Positions 54,044 to 63,404 of a stretch of DNA of 64,000 nt are shown here, in pieces; the stretch's first letter is position 1, and every line of letters begins with the position of its first letter. Both the position numbers and the translations under genes were made by a program. Under the pieces are notes generated by a model that made no database searches, was not told the origin of the DNA, and was given only the letters and a program-made list of their open reading frames with translations. The stretch spans positions 1,371,549 to 1,435,548 of the forward strand of contig NZ_CP005986.1 in NCBI RefSeq assembly GCF_000175575.2, given 5' to 3'. This stretch comes from Acidithiobacillus caldus ATCC 51756. GTDB lineage: Bacteria; Pseudomonadota; Gammaproteobacteria; Acidithiobacillales; Acidithiobacillaceae.

Positions 54044-55933
54044 CTACTCGAGGTAGGTGTAGCCCTTCAGTCCCTCCGCATAGTGGCGAAGAAAGTCTCG
54101 GGCCTCATCGGCACTGAGGTTGGTGCTCGCTGCTATCTGCCGGCCAAACCCTTGGGACAGGGATTCTGCGGAAAACTGCACGTAGGCCAGAACCTCCTCG
54201 ACGGTGTCGCCAGGCACGGGTTCCTGCAGCTGAAAGCCGCCGTCGTCGGTGCAGAGGACATTCACGGCATCGGTATCGCCGAAAAGATTGTGCATATCGC
54301 CAAGGATCTCCTGGTAGGCACCCACCAGGAAAAAGCCGATGTGGTACTCCTCACCGCGCGTCCAGGGATGCAGGGGTAACGTCGGCCCCACCCCATCCGC
54401 AAAGACGTAGCTGTCGATGCGTCCGTCCGAGTCGCAGGTGATATCCTCGAGTCGACCACGGCGGTTGGGCTCCTTATCCAGGCGGTGAATGGGGAGAATG
54501 GGAAAGACCTGGTCGATGGCCCAGACGTCGGGCAGAGACTGAAAGAGAGAAAAGTTGACAAAATATTTATCTACGAGCTTTTCTTCCAGTTCGTCCAGAA
54601 TCTCACGATGGGCGCGTTTGGCGGGATCCAGCAGCGCCCGCACGCGCCACATCAGATGCGCGTAGCTGTTTTCGGCAAGGGCGCGCTCGGGCAGGCGCAA
54701 GAGCCCGAGCCGAAAGGCCTCCTGATTCTCGGCCAGGAGGAACACCGCTTCCTGGTAGATCTCCATGGCTTCGGTGGCACTCGCCCCCGGGAGTCGATCC
54801 AAAAGCCGCTGCCATGCGCCCAGGGCCGGACTGCTGCCTTCAAGCACCGGCCGTTGTTCGCCCGGCGCGCGCTCCACATCGATGATGTTGCTGATGAGGA
54901 CTGCGTGGTGCGCCGTCAGGGCACGACCGGACTCGGACACGATCTCCGGATACGGCAGATGCTCACGCTGGCAGAGCTCGGCGAGTATCCCCACCACGCT
55001 CTGCGCGTAATCGCTGACGCGATAGTTCACGGAACAATAGGCGCGGGAGTGGGTGCCTTCGTAATCGACGCCAAGGCCACCACCCACATCCACCACGCGA
55101 ATGTCGGCGCCCTGGTGGCGCAGCTCTTGATAAAGTCGTGCACATTCGCGCATACCGCCCTGAATATGCTGTATATTCGGGATCTGTGAACCCAGATGAA
55201 AATGGAGCAGTTGCAGATTCTGCAAGGCATCTGCTGCACGCAGGTCCTCTAGAAGCTGGAGGATCTCGTGGGAAGACAGGCCAAACTTGGATTTTTCGCC
55301 CCCGGTATTCTGCCATTTGCCGGCACCCGCCGAGGCGAGCCGAGCGCGGACGCCGATGCGGGGCTGTACCTGGAGTTCACGGGCAATCCCCAGGATCAAT
55401 GGCAGCTCCGAGCTTTTTTCCACCACCAGAAAGACCCGTCGACCCAGGCGCTCGCCCATGAGCGCCAGACGGATGTACTCCGCATCCTTATAACCGTTGC
55501 AGACGATGGTGGCTTTTTCGGGCGAAAGGGCCAGTACCGTCAGCAATTCCGGCTTACTGCCCGCCTCCAGACCGACGCCGCCGTCGCCCGCCTGCAGGAT
55601 ACTCTCCACCACGCGACGGTGCTGGTTGACCTTGATGGGATAGACAGCGGTGTACGGCGCTGGATAGTTCCAGGCAGCCATGGCCGCGGCAAAGGCCGAC
55701 TGCAGGCTCTGGACGCGCTGGGCAAGGATCTGCGGGAATCGCAGCAGACAGGGGAGCGCAAGACCTTGCTCACCCAGAGCCGCCACGACATCGCTGAGGC
55801 GCACCCCCCGAGCACCCGGCGAACCCTCGGGAAGTACCCGCAGAAATCCAGCCTCGTCGATATCGAAGAACCCTGCGCTCCAGTGGGCGAGATTGTAGAG
55901 CTTACGACTATCGGCAACGGTCCAGGCTGGCAT
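54044..55933 (-). CDS. speA: Biosynthetic arginine decarboxylase
   Basis: PLP-dependent enzyme of about 629 aa making agmatine for polyamine synthesis. ATG 55933 (MPAWTVADSRKLYN) matches the family N-terminus; a GTG 13 codons earlier is an alternative. PLP Lys lies in AVYPIKVNQHR; DVGGGLGVDYEGTHS is the glycine-rich phosphate-binding segment. Full length for SpeA. Convergent with fdhD with only 37 bases between. Confidence 0.9.
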   Translation of the reverse strand: MPAWTVADSRKLYNLAHWSAGFFDIDEAGFLRVLPEGSPGARGVRLSDVVAALGEQGLALPCLLRFPQILAQRVQSLQSAFAAAMAAWNYPAPYTAVYPIKVNQHRRVVESILQAGDGGVGLEAGSKPELLTVLALSPEKATIVCNGYKDAEYIRLALMGERLGRRVFLVVEKSSELPLILGIARELQVQPRIGVRARLASAGAGKWQNTGGEKSKFGLSSHEILQLLEDLRAADALQNLQLLHFHLGSQIPNIQHIQGGMRECARLYQELRHQGADIRVVDVGGGLGVDYEGTHSRAYCSVNYRVSDYAQSVVGILAELCQREHLPYPEIVSESGRALTAHHAVLISNIIDVERAPGEQRPVLEGSSPALGAWQRLLDRLPGASATEAMEIYQEAVFLLAENQEAFRLGLLRLPERALAENSYAHLMWRVRALLDPAKRAHREILDELEEKLVDKYFVNFSLFQSLPDVWAIDQVFPILPIHRLDKEPNRRGRLEDITCDSDGRIDSYVFADGVGPTLPLHPWTRGEEYHIGFFLVGAYQEILGDMHNLFGDTDAVNVLCTDDGGFQLQEPVPGDTVEEVLAYVQFSAESLSQGFGRQIAASTNLSADEARDFLRHYAEGLKGYTYLE

Positions 55934-56053
55934 GGTGGTGGCTTCCGGAGGTGGCGCGGGATGGGAGCCCACAAGATACCGGACTGGCGCGGAGAATCAA
56001 GAAATAGCCGTAAAGTTACGGGTGCCCGGCTTCAGCGATGCTGGGGCGATGCC

Positions 56054-57463
56054 TTACAGGGCCTCGTTGGCAAAATCCGCCAGACGCGAGCGCTCGCCAC
56101 GGCGCAGCGTAACGTGCCCGCTGTGCTCCCACGACTTGAAACGGTCCACCACATAAGTCAGACCCGAGGTGGTTTCCGACAGGTAGGGTGTGTCGATCTG
56201 GGCAATATTGCCCAGACACACGACCTTGGTGCCGGGCCCGGCCCGGGTGATCAGGGTTTTCATTTCCTTGGGAGTGAGATTCTGCGCTTCATCGATGATA
56301 ACGAACTTCTCCAGAAAGGTACGTCCGCGCATGAAGCTCATGGACTTGATGCGAATGCGCTTACTCACCAGATCCTGGGTGGCGCTGCGTCCCCAGCTGC
56401 CTCCCTCATCGCCACCCCGGGCGAGGATTTCGAGGTTATCCTCGAGCGCTCCCATCCAGGGCTGCATCTTTTCTTCTTCCGTGCCCGGCAAAAAACCGAT
56501 TTCATCGCCGACGGGTACCGTCGCACGGGTGATGATGACCTCGGAATACTGCTTGTTCTCGAAGATCTGATGCAGAGCCGCCGCCAGGGTCAGCAAGGTC
56601 TTACCCGTCCCGGCCGAGCCGATGATGCTGACGAAATCGATGTGCGGATCCATGAGCAGATTGAGGGCGAAGTTCTGCTCCGGGTTGCGCGCGCGAATAC
56701 CCCAGACGGAATGCCGTTCGCTGCGAAAATCGCTGACCCGCTCGATCACCGCCTGCTGCCCCTCGATACGCCGAACGATGGCGGCAAAGCCCTCCTGGGC
56801 ATCATCGCTCTGGGGCAAAAACAGAAACTGATTGGGATACCAGTGCTGCGCCGATGGACCCGTGATCCGGTAGAAGCTGCGCCCGGTCTCCTGCCAGGCA
56901 TCCAGATCGCGGCTGTGGACCTCCCAGAAATCGGGACTGAGTATCTCTACGCCGGTATAGAGGAGGTCGACGTCTTCCAGGGTCTGATCGTTGCGGTAAT
57001 CCTCGACGCGGATCGCCAGCGTGCGCCCCTTGATGCGCAGATTGATGTCCTTGCTGACCAGCACCACATCCTTCTCGGGGTGACGGTTCTGCAGGGCGAG
57101 GGTCACCGCCAGGATCTCGTGATCCGCCTTGCCTCCGGCAAGATCCGCCGGTAGAGCCTGCTCGTAGGCGGCGGTCTGGAAAAAGAGCCGACCCTGGGCG
57201 TGCGGCAGGGGCAGGCCTACTTCGAGATCCTCGTGGCCCACCAGGAGATCGTCCAGGGTACGACTGACCTGTCGGACATTGCGCGCCTGTTCGCTGAGCC
57301 CCTTCTTGTGCTGATCCAACTCTTCCAGCACCACCATGGGGAGAAAGATGTCGTGCTCCTGAAAGCGGAACAGCGCCGATGGATCGTGCATGAGCACGTT
57401 GGTGTCGAGCACGTACAGCCGGGATTTCGGTGCTGCCGTCAGCGAGCTGACCACAGCGGTCAT
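56054..57463 (-). CDS. PhoH-family ATPase with N-terminal PIN domain
   Basis: 469 aa: PIN-type nuclease domain at about residues 14-150 (LYVLDTNVLMHDPSALFRF), then a PhoH ATPase domain with Walker A IGSAGTGKTLLTLAAAL and Walker B FVIIDEAQNLTPKEMKT. PIN-PhoH fusions act on RNA. It overlaps the bcp gene by 4 bases, so both are co-transcribed. Confidence 0.9.
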   Translation of the reverse strand: MTAVVSSLTAAPKSRLYVLDTNVLMHDPSALFRFQEHDIFLPMVVLEELDQHKKGLSEQARNVRQVSRTLDDLLVGHEDLEVGLPLPHAQGRLFFQTAAYEQALPADLAGGKADHEILAVTLALQNRHPEKDVVLVSKDINLRIKGRTLAIRVEDYRNDQTLEDVDLLYTGVEILSPDFWEVHSRDLDAWQETGRSFYRITGPSAQHWYPNQFLFLPQSDDAQEGFAAIVRRIEGQQAVIERVSDFRSERHSVWGIRARNPEQNFALNLLMDPHIDFVSIIGSAGTGKTLLTLAAALHQIFENKQYSEVIITRATVPVGDEIGFLPGTEEEKMQPWMGALEDNLEILARGGDEGGSWGRSATQDLVSKRIRIKSMSFMRGRTFLEKFVIIDEAQNLTPKEMKTLITRAGPGTKVVCLGNIAQIDTPYLSETTSGLTYVVDRFKSWEHSGHVTLRRGERSRLADFANEAL

Positions 57464-57939
57464 GGCAGGGACTTGACGATATCGAGAATGTGGGCGGCGT
57501 GCCCGGCGACCTTTACCTTGCGCTCCATATGGGCAAGGCGTCCAGTACGGTCCACAACAAAGGTGCTGCGCTCGATGCCCAGGTAGGTCTTGCCGTAGTT
57601 TTTCTTCTCCTGGATGACGTCGTAGGCCCGACAGACCGCCTCGTCGGCGTCGGTGATCAGCGGAAAAGGCAGCGAGAACTTATCAATGAAACGCTGGTGA
57701 CTGGCCAGCGAATCGCGTGACACACCGATGACCTCGGCTTCCGCCGCCTGAAACTCGGGATACAGGGCAGCAAAATCTTGGGCCTCGACACTGCAGCCTG
57801 GGGTATTGTCCTTGGGATAAAAATAGAGGACCACCTTGCGACCCTGAAGGCTCTTGAGACAGAGCTCGCCTCCACTGGAAACGGGTGCACAGAATTCCGG
57901 AGCCGGTTCGCCGACGGTTAGGGATTTTACGGTAGTCAT
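57460..57939 (-). CDS. bcp: Thioredoxin-dependent peroxiredoxin (Bcp/PrxQ)
   Basis: 159 aa from ATG 57939, with GGGAGTG ahead; the open frame extends further but without features. Peroxidatic Cys49 is in NTPGCSVEAQDF. The resolving Cys expected five residues later is replaced by Gln, so this is a 1-Cys-type Bcp or uses another resolving Cys. Reduces peroxides in the cytoplasm. First gene of a bcp-phoH unit, divergent from a Fur-family gene. Confidence 0.88.
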   Translation of the reverse strand: MTTVKSLTVGEPAPEFCAPVSSGGELCLKSLQGRKVVLYFYPKDNTPGCSVEAQDFAALYPEFQAAEAEVIGVSRDSLASHQRFIDKFSLPFPLITDADEAVCRAYDVIQEKKNYGKTYLGIERSTFVVDRTGRLAHMERKVKVAGHAAHILDIVKSLP

Positions 57940-58067
57940 GGTCACTCCCACAGAATCTCTCCTGCAATCTAGCGCGCGCCGCCGTGCCTTGTCCAGCCGC
58001 CTGGAAGGATGTCGTCGTCTGCATCTTGGCCCTTGCCCCCACGGTGTTGGCGCGCCTACACTGGGCC

Positions 58068-58592
58068 ATGGCAGACGGTCGGCATGGACAAGGTCCAAAA
58101 CTCTCGGCAGCGGTCAGGATTCGGGCTTCGGGGAGCCGGGCGACCCGCTGGCGCATCCGCATCCTGCAGGCGCTTCTGGATGCTGGCAAGCCCGTTAGCC
58201 ATCAGGAGTTGCAGGAAAGTCTTCGCCGGGACACTGGGGAGGTCGTCGACCGGGTGACCCTCTATCGCAATCTCGACTGGTTACTGCAGAAGGGTCTCGC
58301 CCATCGCATCACCACCGACGATCGGGTCTGGCGTTTTGGCGTTGCCGACGACGCGGCCCACCCCCCACACCCCCACTTCCGCTGTCTGCGCTGTGGCGAG
58401 CTGCTCTGTCTCGCTGATACGCAGTTGCCGCGACCCGAGCTTCCCCAAGGCTATGCCCTGCGCGATGTCGACATGGTCGTCAACGGTATCTGCCCACACT
58501 GTCAGGTTCAGGCGACCGTTGGGGACCACGATAGTCGCGACACAACAGCATCGTCACCCGATGCCAAGTCACCTCGGCAGAGGCAGCGTTGA
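58068..58592 (+). CDS. Fur-family metalloregulator
   Basis: 174 aa from ATG 58068; the frame opens at 57984 but family similarity starts around TRWRIRILQALLDAG. Winged helix with DRVTLYRNLDWLLQKGL, then the metal-binding HPHFRCLRCGELLCL with Cys-x2-Cys and a second pair ICPHC. The short HPPHPHF stretch and Cys pairs resemble Zur or PerR-like members. It is divergent from bcp, so it may control the peroxide gene. Its 3' end overlaps the convergent glycosyltransferase gene by 113 bases. Confidence 0.8.
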   Translation: MADGRHGQGPKLSAAVRIRASGSRATRWRIRILQALLDAGKPVSHQELQESLRRDTGEVVDRVTLYRNLDWLLQKGLAHRITTDDRVWRFGVADDAAHPPHPHFRCLRCGELLCLADTQLPRPELPQGYALRDVDMVVNGICPHCQVQATVGDHDSRDTTASSPDAKSPRQRQR

Positions 58593-60054
58593 CGTTCTCC
58601 GGCGTGCCGCAGCTCCGGAACTGCCGTATCCACGACTTGGGAATGGGCGCATCTTCGCCGTCCAGTACGAGCAAGGCATTCTGTCCAATCCGATGCTCGT
58701 AACCTGGCCACAGGAGATACTGGTTGCCGTGAATACTGCACTTGCTCGGCTCGCCGGAAAAATCGTGGTAGTACACGAAGGGATGCGTAGGCAGGTAAAA
58801 GGATAGCGTAGCACTGTACTGATAGAAGTTGGTCACCACAAAAGCCGGTTGGGCGCGCTCGAGTCGGTCCTGTGCTGCTGCGGCGAGTTCACGCCAAACG
58901 CGGGTCTGCTTGAAGGGAACATACCATTTACTGGGCAAGGGTATCCCGAGCCCGTGCAGTTGCGGGAGTGACAGGACCGTGCCGATGAGCACGGCGCAGA
59001 CCGCGATGGATGCCAGAGCCAGTCGCCGCCAAGGCGCTCGACTCAGGGGACCAGCCGCCCAGATCACCAGGCCAAGGTACGCGGCTATGGGCCAGTTGGC
59101 ATCCACCTGACCCGAAAAGCTCTTTTGCGCGTAAAAAACCCAGGTGATCAGACTGGTCCACACCAAGATAGCGCCGCGCCCCGTCGGCCAGGAACGCCGC
59201 TCTTGCCAAAGCGCCACCACAAACAAGAGAAACGGGAATACACCGAGGATACCCAGTTGTCCGCCAAGAAAGCTCCACCAGGACGACCAGCCGCCCTCTC
59301 CGCCAGTAACATTACCCCAGGTGGCGCGCACGGTCGCCCAATGGTGCTGCGCGTTCCACCAGAGATTAGGCGCCAGGATCAAAAGCGCCACGGCCACACC
59401 GAGCCAGGGCCAGACGGTTTGCAGATGGCGGCGTCCGGCGCCGTGGCTCAGCAGGTAAAGCAAAACAGCCGCCGGTAGTACGCCCATGTTGTATTTGGCC
59501 AGCAGCCCCAACCCCACTATCGCGCCAGCCAGCAACCAAGCCTGCCGCTGCCGGCACACCGAGGCACGCCAGAAAGCCCACAGCGCCAGAAGCCAGAGCA
59601 ACAGCATGGGCACGTCTGTGGTCATGACCAGCCCACCCAGGAAATAGACAGGAATGCCGGCCATGAACAACGCCGCAAGGCGTGCCGAGTGCAGATCGCC
59701 GTGTACTTCTCGGGCAAAGCCGTAGGCCACACCGGCCAAGGCCAGAGCAAACCACGGGGCCAACAGGCGCACGGCCAAAAGACTGTTGCCGGCTACCCAG
59801 GTGCTGAAAGCCAAGATACCGGCGATGAGCGGAGATTTGGTGTAGTAGCCCCAGGCGAGATGGCGCGCCCACAACCAGTACTGCGCTTCGTCGCCGGAGA
59901 TGCCAAAAGGCCCCCAGAGAATGAGTGCGTAGTGCACGATAACGAGCAGGCCGAGAGCCGCCCACAAGAGCGGCGATTCTGCCAGGATGGTCCATGACAA
60001 GGCAGCCCGAGGCTGCCGGGCGTTGATGTCGACGCCCTCGTTTATCGTCTGCAT
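58480..60054 (-). CDS. GT39-type membrane glycosyltransferase
   Basis: 524-aa membrane protein, about ten or more helices. Near the N-terminus GISGDEAQYWLWARHLAWGY contains the acidic motif of the PMT/ArnT superfamily, which transfers sugars from polyprenyl-phosphate donors. GLVMTTDVPMLLLW carries a second conserved Asp. A soluble C-terminal part follows. Substrate probably lipid A or surface glycan. The last 113 bases overlap the Fur-family gene in opposite orientation; the true stop of either could be earlier in evolution, but both frames are open. Confidence 0.8.
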   Translation of the reverse strand: MQTINEGVDINARQPRAALSWTILAESPLLWAALGLLVIVHYALILWGPFGISGDEAQYWLWARHLAWGYYTKSPLIAGILAFSTWVAGNSLLAVRLLAPWFALALAGVAYGFAREVHGDLHSARLAALFMAGIPVYFLGGLVMTTDVPMLLLWLLALWAFWRASVCRQRQAWLLAGAIVGLGLLAKYNMGVLPAAVLLYLLSHGAGRRHLQTVWPWLGVAVALLILAPNLWWNAQHHWATVRATWGNVTGGEGGWSSWWSFLGGQLGILGVFPFLLFVVALWQERRSWPTGRGAILVWTSLITWVFYAQKSFSGQVDANWPIAAYLGLVIWAAGPLSRAPWRRLALASIAVCAVLIGTVLSLPQLHGLGIPLPSKWYVPFKQTRVWRELAAAAQDRLERAQPAFVVTNFYQYSATLSFYLPTHPFVYYHDFSGEPSKCSIHGNQYLLWPGYEHRIGQNALLVLDGEDAPIPKSWIRQFRSCGTPENVNAASAEVTWHRVTMLLCRDYRGPQRSPEPDSVGRYR

Positions 60055-60131
60055 GTCGTGTGTTCGTCCACGTATCCCGGGGAGTGGCTACTGAAGGGAG
60101 CAAGTCCCAGAATGCATGGGGAGCAAACGCA

Positions 60132-60917
60132 TTACCCGTTGCGGAGCGTTCCCTTGCCCTTGTGCGCCTCTTCCCACCAGGCCTGAAGTTCCTGGAGTCC
60201 AACGCAGACCGAAGTATCGCGCTGCATACCTTCGATAATACGGGCCGGCGCATCCGGCTCCCCGAGGCAGTCCAGAACCCGCACCGCACCGGTAAAATCC
60301 TGGCCCCGGGTATAGTCCGTCTGCGTTACGACCGTAGTGAGCCCCGCCGCCAAGGCAGAACGCAGGCCATTTTCAGAATCCTCCAAAGCCAGGCAATCCT
60401 CGGGATTCGCCCCAAGGGCGTCGAGCACATGCTCGTAGATATCGGGCGCCGGTTTTTTCTGGGGGACGATATCGCCGGCACCGATGTAGTGGAAAAAACT
60501 TTCGCCCATTTCCCCCAGGGTGCTCGCCAGAAGCGCCTGGACGTTGTCCGGGGTCGTCGTGGTGGCAATGCCAAGGCGCCAGCCCGCCGCCCGCGCCGCC
60601 CGCAACAAGCGCGCCACGCCGGGGCGCAGGGCCACCGCTCCGCTCTGGACGATCTCGACGTACAGAGCGGTCTTGCGGCGATGGATTCGCGCAATATCGG
60701 CATCGCTCAACTGCGGGTATTGGGGATGGTCGTCGAGGAAACGACCCAGACGTTCCTTGCCTCCAGTAACCTTGAGGTATCGACCATAGGTTTCCACATC
60801 CCACGCAAAGTCGAGGCTCATTTCCGCGAAGGCGCGGTTGAAGGCCACGCGATGGGCGTCCCTCTCCGTGTCGGCCAAGGTACCGTCCACATCAAAGATC
60901 AAGGTATTCAGGGGCAT
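60132..60917 (-). CDS. cbbY: CbbY-like HAD phosphatase
   Basis: 261 aa from ATG 60917 (MPLNTLIFDVDGT). HAD motifs: IFDVDGTLAD (nucleophile Asp), IATTTTPDNV (motif II Thr), KKPAPDIY (Lys), LEDSENGL (acidic pair). It resembles CbbY, which removes the RuBisCO inhibitor xylulose-1,5-bisphosphate. The form II RuBisCO gene lies 2.5 kb away, which supports this, although phosphoglycolate phosphatase is possible. Confidence 0.82.
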   Translation of the reverse strand: MPLNTLIFDVDGTLADTERDAHRVAFNRAFAEMSLDFAWDVETYGRYLKVTGGKERLGRFLDDHPQYPQLSDADIARIHRRKTALYVEIVQSGAVALRPGVARLLRAARAAGWRLGIATTTTPDNVQALLASTLGEMGESFFHYIGAGDIVPQKKPAPDIYEHVLDALGANPEDCLALEDSENGLRSALAAGLTTVVTQTDYTRGQDFTGAVRVLDCLGEPDAPARIIEGMQRDTSVCVGLQELQAWWEEAHKGKGTLRNG

Positions 60918-61086
60918 ATTCTGGCGCCACTCCATTTCTGAGCTCGATTACATTCTGCACACGCCCAGGGCGGTTACCTTCCGTCCGGTCGGTCGAGACG
61001 CAGTATAACGGCCATCGCCGGAATTGCCAAAGCCCTAGTTCTCTGTTAAACGTAGCGCCATTTACCGAGAGGACAGGAACCTTTCC

Positions 61087-61548
61087 ATGACCGACCAACG
61101 CTCTACTCCCGTCGCATCTCCCTCCAGCAGCCAGCAATTCACTGCCTTCAATCCCTACCAGCCGGCTCCGAATGAGCCCTACATGAGCCCGGCGCAACTG
61201 GCCCATTTTCGGAAGATTCTGGAAGACTGGCGTGACGAACTGATGACGGAGGTCGAGCGTACGGTCCAGAACATGCAGGTGGAAAACGTCAACTATTCTG
61301 ACCCCAACGACCGGGCCAGCCTGGAGACCGACATGGGTTTGGAGCTGCGGGCGCGCGACCGCGAACGCAAACTGATCCGTAAGATCAATCAGGCTCTGGC
61401 GCGGATCGATGCGGGCGAATACGGATATTGCGAAAGTTGTGGTGTAGAAATCGGCTTGCGCCGACTGGAGGCGCGCCCAACGGCTACCCTGTGCATCGAC
61501 TGCAAGACGCTGGAAGAAAAGCGCGAAAAACAGATGGCACAGGACTGA
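61087..61548 (+). CDS. dksA: RNA polymerase-binding transcription factor DksA
   Basis: 153 aa. A coiled-coil region (residues about 40-110) with LEDWRDELMTEVERTVQNMQ and the tip DPNDRASLETD, then a four-Cys zinc finger YCESCGVEI to ATLCIDCKTLE. DksA works with ppGpp at RNA polymerase to control ribosomal and amino-acid genes. Start ATG 61087, preceded by GAGAGGACAGG. Single gene unit. Confidence 0.93.
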   Translation: MTDQRSTPVASPSSSQQFTAFNPYQPAPNEPYMSPAQLAHFRKILEDWRDELMTEVERTVQNMQVENVNYSDPNDRASLETDMGLELRARDRERKLIRKINQALARIDAGEYGYCESCGVEIGLRRLEARPTATLCIDCKTLEEKREKQMAQD

Positions 61549-61627
61549 TCCTGCCGACCACTGCCACAGGTACCCTCCAGTGGTCCCTGAACGGTGTTGG
61601 TAAAGCGTGATCCCGCGCCAGTGAAGC

Positions 61628-61656
61628 AGAGTACCCGGCGCAGAGCCGGGCTCTTT
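61628..61656 (+). terminator. Possible terminator after dksA
   Basis: CCCGGC (61634-61639) pairs with GCCGGG (61645-61650) and flanking AGAG/CTCT extends the stem. Only a short T-run follows. Confidence 0.45.
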
Positions 61657-61751
61657 GCCACTTCCCTACCACGCCAGGCTGCTTCCAACCTTGGTTATGC
61701 GAGGCCGAATCGGCATCGCATGTCGCAGCACGGGATCCTTTCGGGACGATA

Positions 61752-62498
61752 TCAATAGGCCGGCAAACTACACCGTTCCGCCGCCGACAAGGCCGTTGCC
61801 ATGAACACCTCCGGACTGAGATGCTCGGGATGGTATGTCACGCCGAGTTGGGTTTTCCAGCGGTAGAAGGCCCGCAAGTGATTCCGAGAGCCGCGTTCCA
61901 ACTCGTCGTACACGGCGCGAATGGCCTGCTGGTGGGTGCGTCGCGCCGCTTTCTGCAGATCATCGATGTCCAATTCTTCAATGAGCAGGCCGACTCGGAT
62001 AGCCTCCTCCGGACTACGTTCGCCTTGTGCTATCAGGGTATCGTACAGGTGCTGCAGCTTCGAATTGTGGAACTGCCCCACCGCCAATCCGGCAGCGGGA
62101 TCGGGCAGACCGAAATGCTCCAGTAGGGCCAGTATCGCATCCATATGTGCCTGCTCTGAGCCGCTGATATTGGCAAAGGGTTGGATATTCCAACGATCGT
62201 AGAGCCGAAGATAGACATCTCGGGCAATTTTCTCCTCTTCCCGCATATGCAGCAGATCCTCCTGCTCTGCCAGGCTTAGCGGCAGGCGGGGACTTGCAGC
62301 GATCCGAGCGCGCATGGCGGCCACGTGTTGTTGGCGCTCGGCGTCGCGTTCGGGTGTCTCATCCAAGCCAGTTTCCTGCCTTCTCCCCAATCCTTGACCC
62401 TGGGCCATCTCGGGCATGCCTCGCTGTATGCTACTGCGTCTACGTCCTCTTCCCATACCCCGTCCTTGCCGGGAGGTACCACAACATGGCGTATTCAT
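61752..62498 (-). CDS. DUF2202 ferritin-like protein
   Basis: 248 aa, ATG 62498 behind AAAGGAGAG. A Gly/Arg-rich N-terminus (GRGMGRGRRRSS) is followed by a DUF2202 helical bundle: LLHMREEEKIARDVYLRLYD, ISGSEQAHMDAILALLEHFG, HNSKLQHLYDTLIAQGERS and EELDIDDLQKAARR. Conserved Glu/His residues could hold a metal pair as in ferritins. Metal-handling or redox function is inferred. It lies downstream of padR on the same strand, 34 bases away. Confidence 0.8.
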   Translation of the reverse strand: MNTPCCGTSRQGRGMGRGRRRSSIQRGMPEMAQGQGLGRRQETGLDETPERDAERQQHVAAMRARIAASPRLPLSLAEQEDLLHMREEEKIARDVYLRLYDRWNIQPFANISGSEQAHMDAILALLEHFGLPDPAAGLAVGQFHNSKLQHLYDTLIAQGERSPEEAIRVGLLIEELDIDDLQKAARRTHQQAIRAVYDELERGSRNHLRAFYRWKTQLGVTYHPEHLSPEVFMATALSAAERCSLPAY

Positions 62499-62532
62499 AA
62501 CTACTCTCCTTTTCCGTTCAATATGTTACAGA

Positions 62533-63057
62533 TCACAGATTGCGAACCTGTTTCAGGGCGTTTTCAAGAATTTCTTCAAGCCGTGCCACCACTTGACGCT
62601 GCCCATGGGCCACAGCGACACGTTCGTGGACTGCATCCCGCAGTCCTTGCAGGTGACGACGCATATTTTCCCAATCGTCCTTCGCCAATGCTTCCAGGCG
62701 CTCTGCAACGGCCTGCGTAAGCGCTCGATTCTCATCCAGAAAATCTTTGCCACGGTCCGTTAGACTATAGCGCCGCTTGTTGCCCGATTCCGTCACGAGC
62801 ACGAGTCCCAATTCCTCCAACATCGTGAGCATGGGATAAATCATCCCGGGACTTGGGCTGTATATCCCTCCGGACCGCTCCGTCAGGCGCTTGATGAGTT
62901 CGTAGCCATGGCAGGGCTCTCGATCGAGCTCCTGCAAGACCACGAAGCGCAGCATTCCCTGATCCAGGAGCCGACGCCTTCTCCCGCCGCGCCCTTGGCG
63001 GCAGCCCTTGCCGGAACACTCACTCCATGGGTCGCTATCCACACCACCTCCAAGCAT
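62533..63057 (-). CDS. PadR-family transcriptional regulator
   Basis: 174 aa, AAGGATGG before ATG 63057. The winged helix starts at about residue 34: LRFVVLQELDREPCHGYELI, then GIYSPSPGMIYPMLTMLEE. The N-terminal extension is rich in Gly, Cys and Arg (CSGKGCRQGRGGRRRR), which could bind a metal or ligand. Long C-terminal helix for dimerisation. Probably controls itself and the DUF2202 gene. Confidence 0.85.
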   Translation of the reverse strand: MLGGGVDSDPWSECSGKGCRQGRGGRRRRLLDQGMLRFVVLQELDREPCHGYELIKRLTERSGGIYSPSPGMIYPMLTMLEELGLVLVTESGNKRRYSLTDRGKDFLDENRALTQAVAERLEALAKDDWENMRRHLQGLRDAVHERVAVAHGQRQVVARLEEILENALKQVRNL

Positions 63058-63083
63058 TAGCCATCCTTAGATACATCTAAGTT

Positions 63084-63093
63084 CGATATATCG
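63084..63093. promoter_or_regulatory. Palindrome upstream of padR
   Basis: CGATATATCG, a perfect 10-base palindrome, 27 bases ahead of the padR start. PadR regulators bind dyads in their own promoter, so this is an autoregulation candidate. Confidence 0.45.
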
Positions 63094-63404
63094 TATAAAC
63101 TTTCCGCTCCATGTCAAGGGCTGGCCGGCGTCGTCGCAAGGGCGCAAGCTCCCGAACCGACGATGGGCTTCGTCTACTGCCGAGCAATCGGCGCCCATTG
63201 CCCTGACTGCCCGTTAGGGTAGAGGTATCGGAGGCAGCGTATAAACCCGGGAGCGACTTTAGGGCCATCGAGATGCTTCTGAAACCGGGATGAATGGCAG
63301 AACATATTCTGTTCTGCAAATTATATATATATAAAATAATCGTTTTTACAAATAGATCGGTCGGGTTAGTCTACGGCGGTTTTCGATGCCACCTGGAGTT
63401 CCGC
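63094..63404 (+). promoter_or_regulatory. Probable cbbM promoter region
   Basis: About 310 bases between divergent padR and cbbM with no gene. An AT-rich block at about 63320-63350 (TTATATATATATAAAATAAT) likely contains the promoter. TGGAG lies about 7 bases before ATG 63405. No cbbR gene is adjacent. Confidence 0.45.

Noticed and set aside
55268-57154. A 628-residue plus-strand frame across speA and phoH
   Set aside because: It lies antisense to two well-supported genes and spans their boundary; composition is not protein-like.
63077-63319. An 80-residue minus-strand frame upstream of cbbM
   Set aside because: No ribosome site and atypical composition; it covers the promoter region of padR and cbbM.
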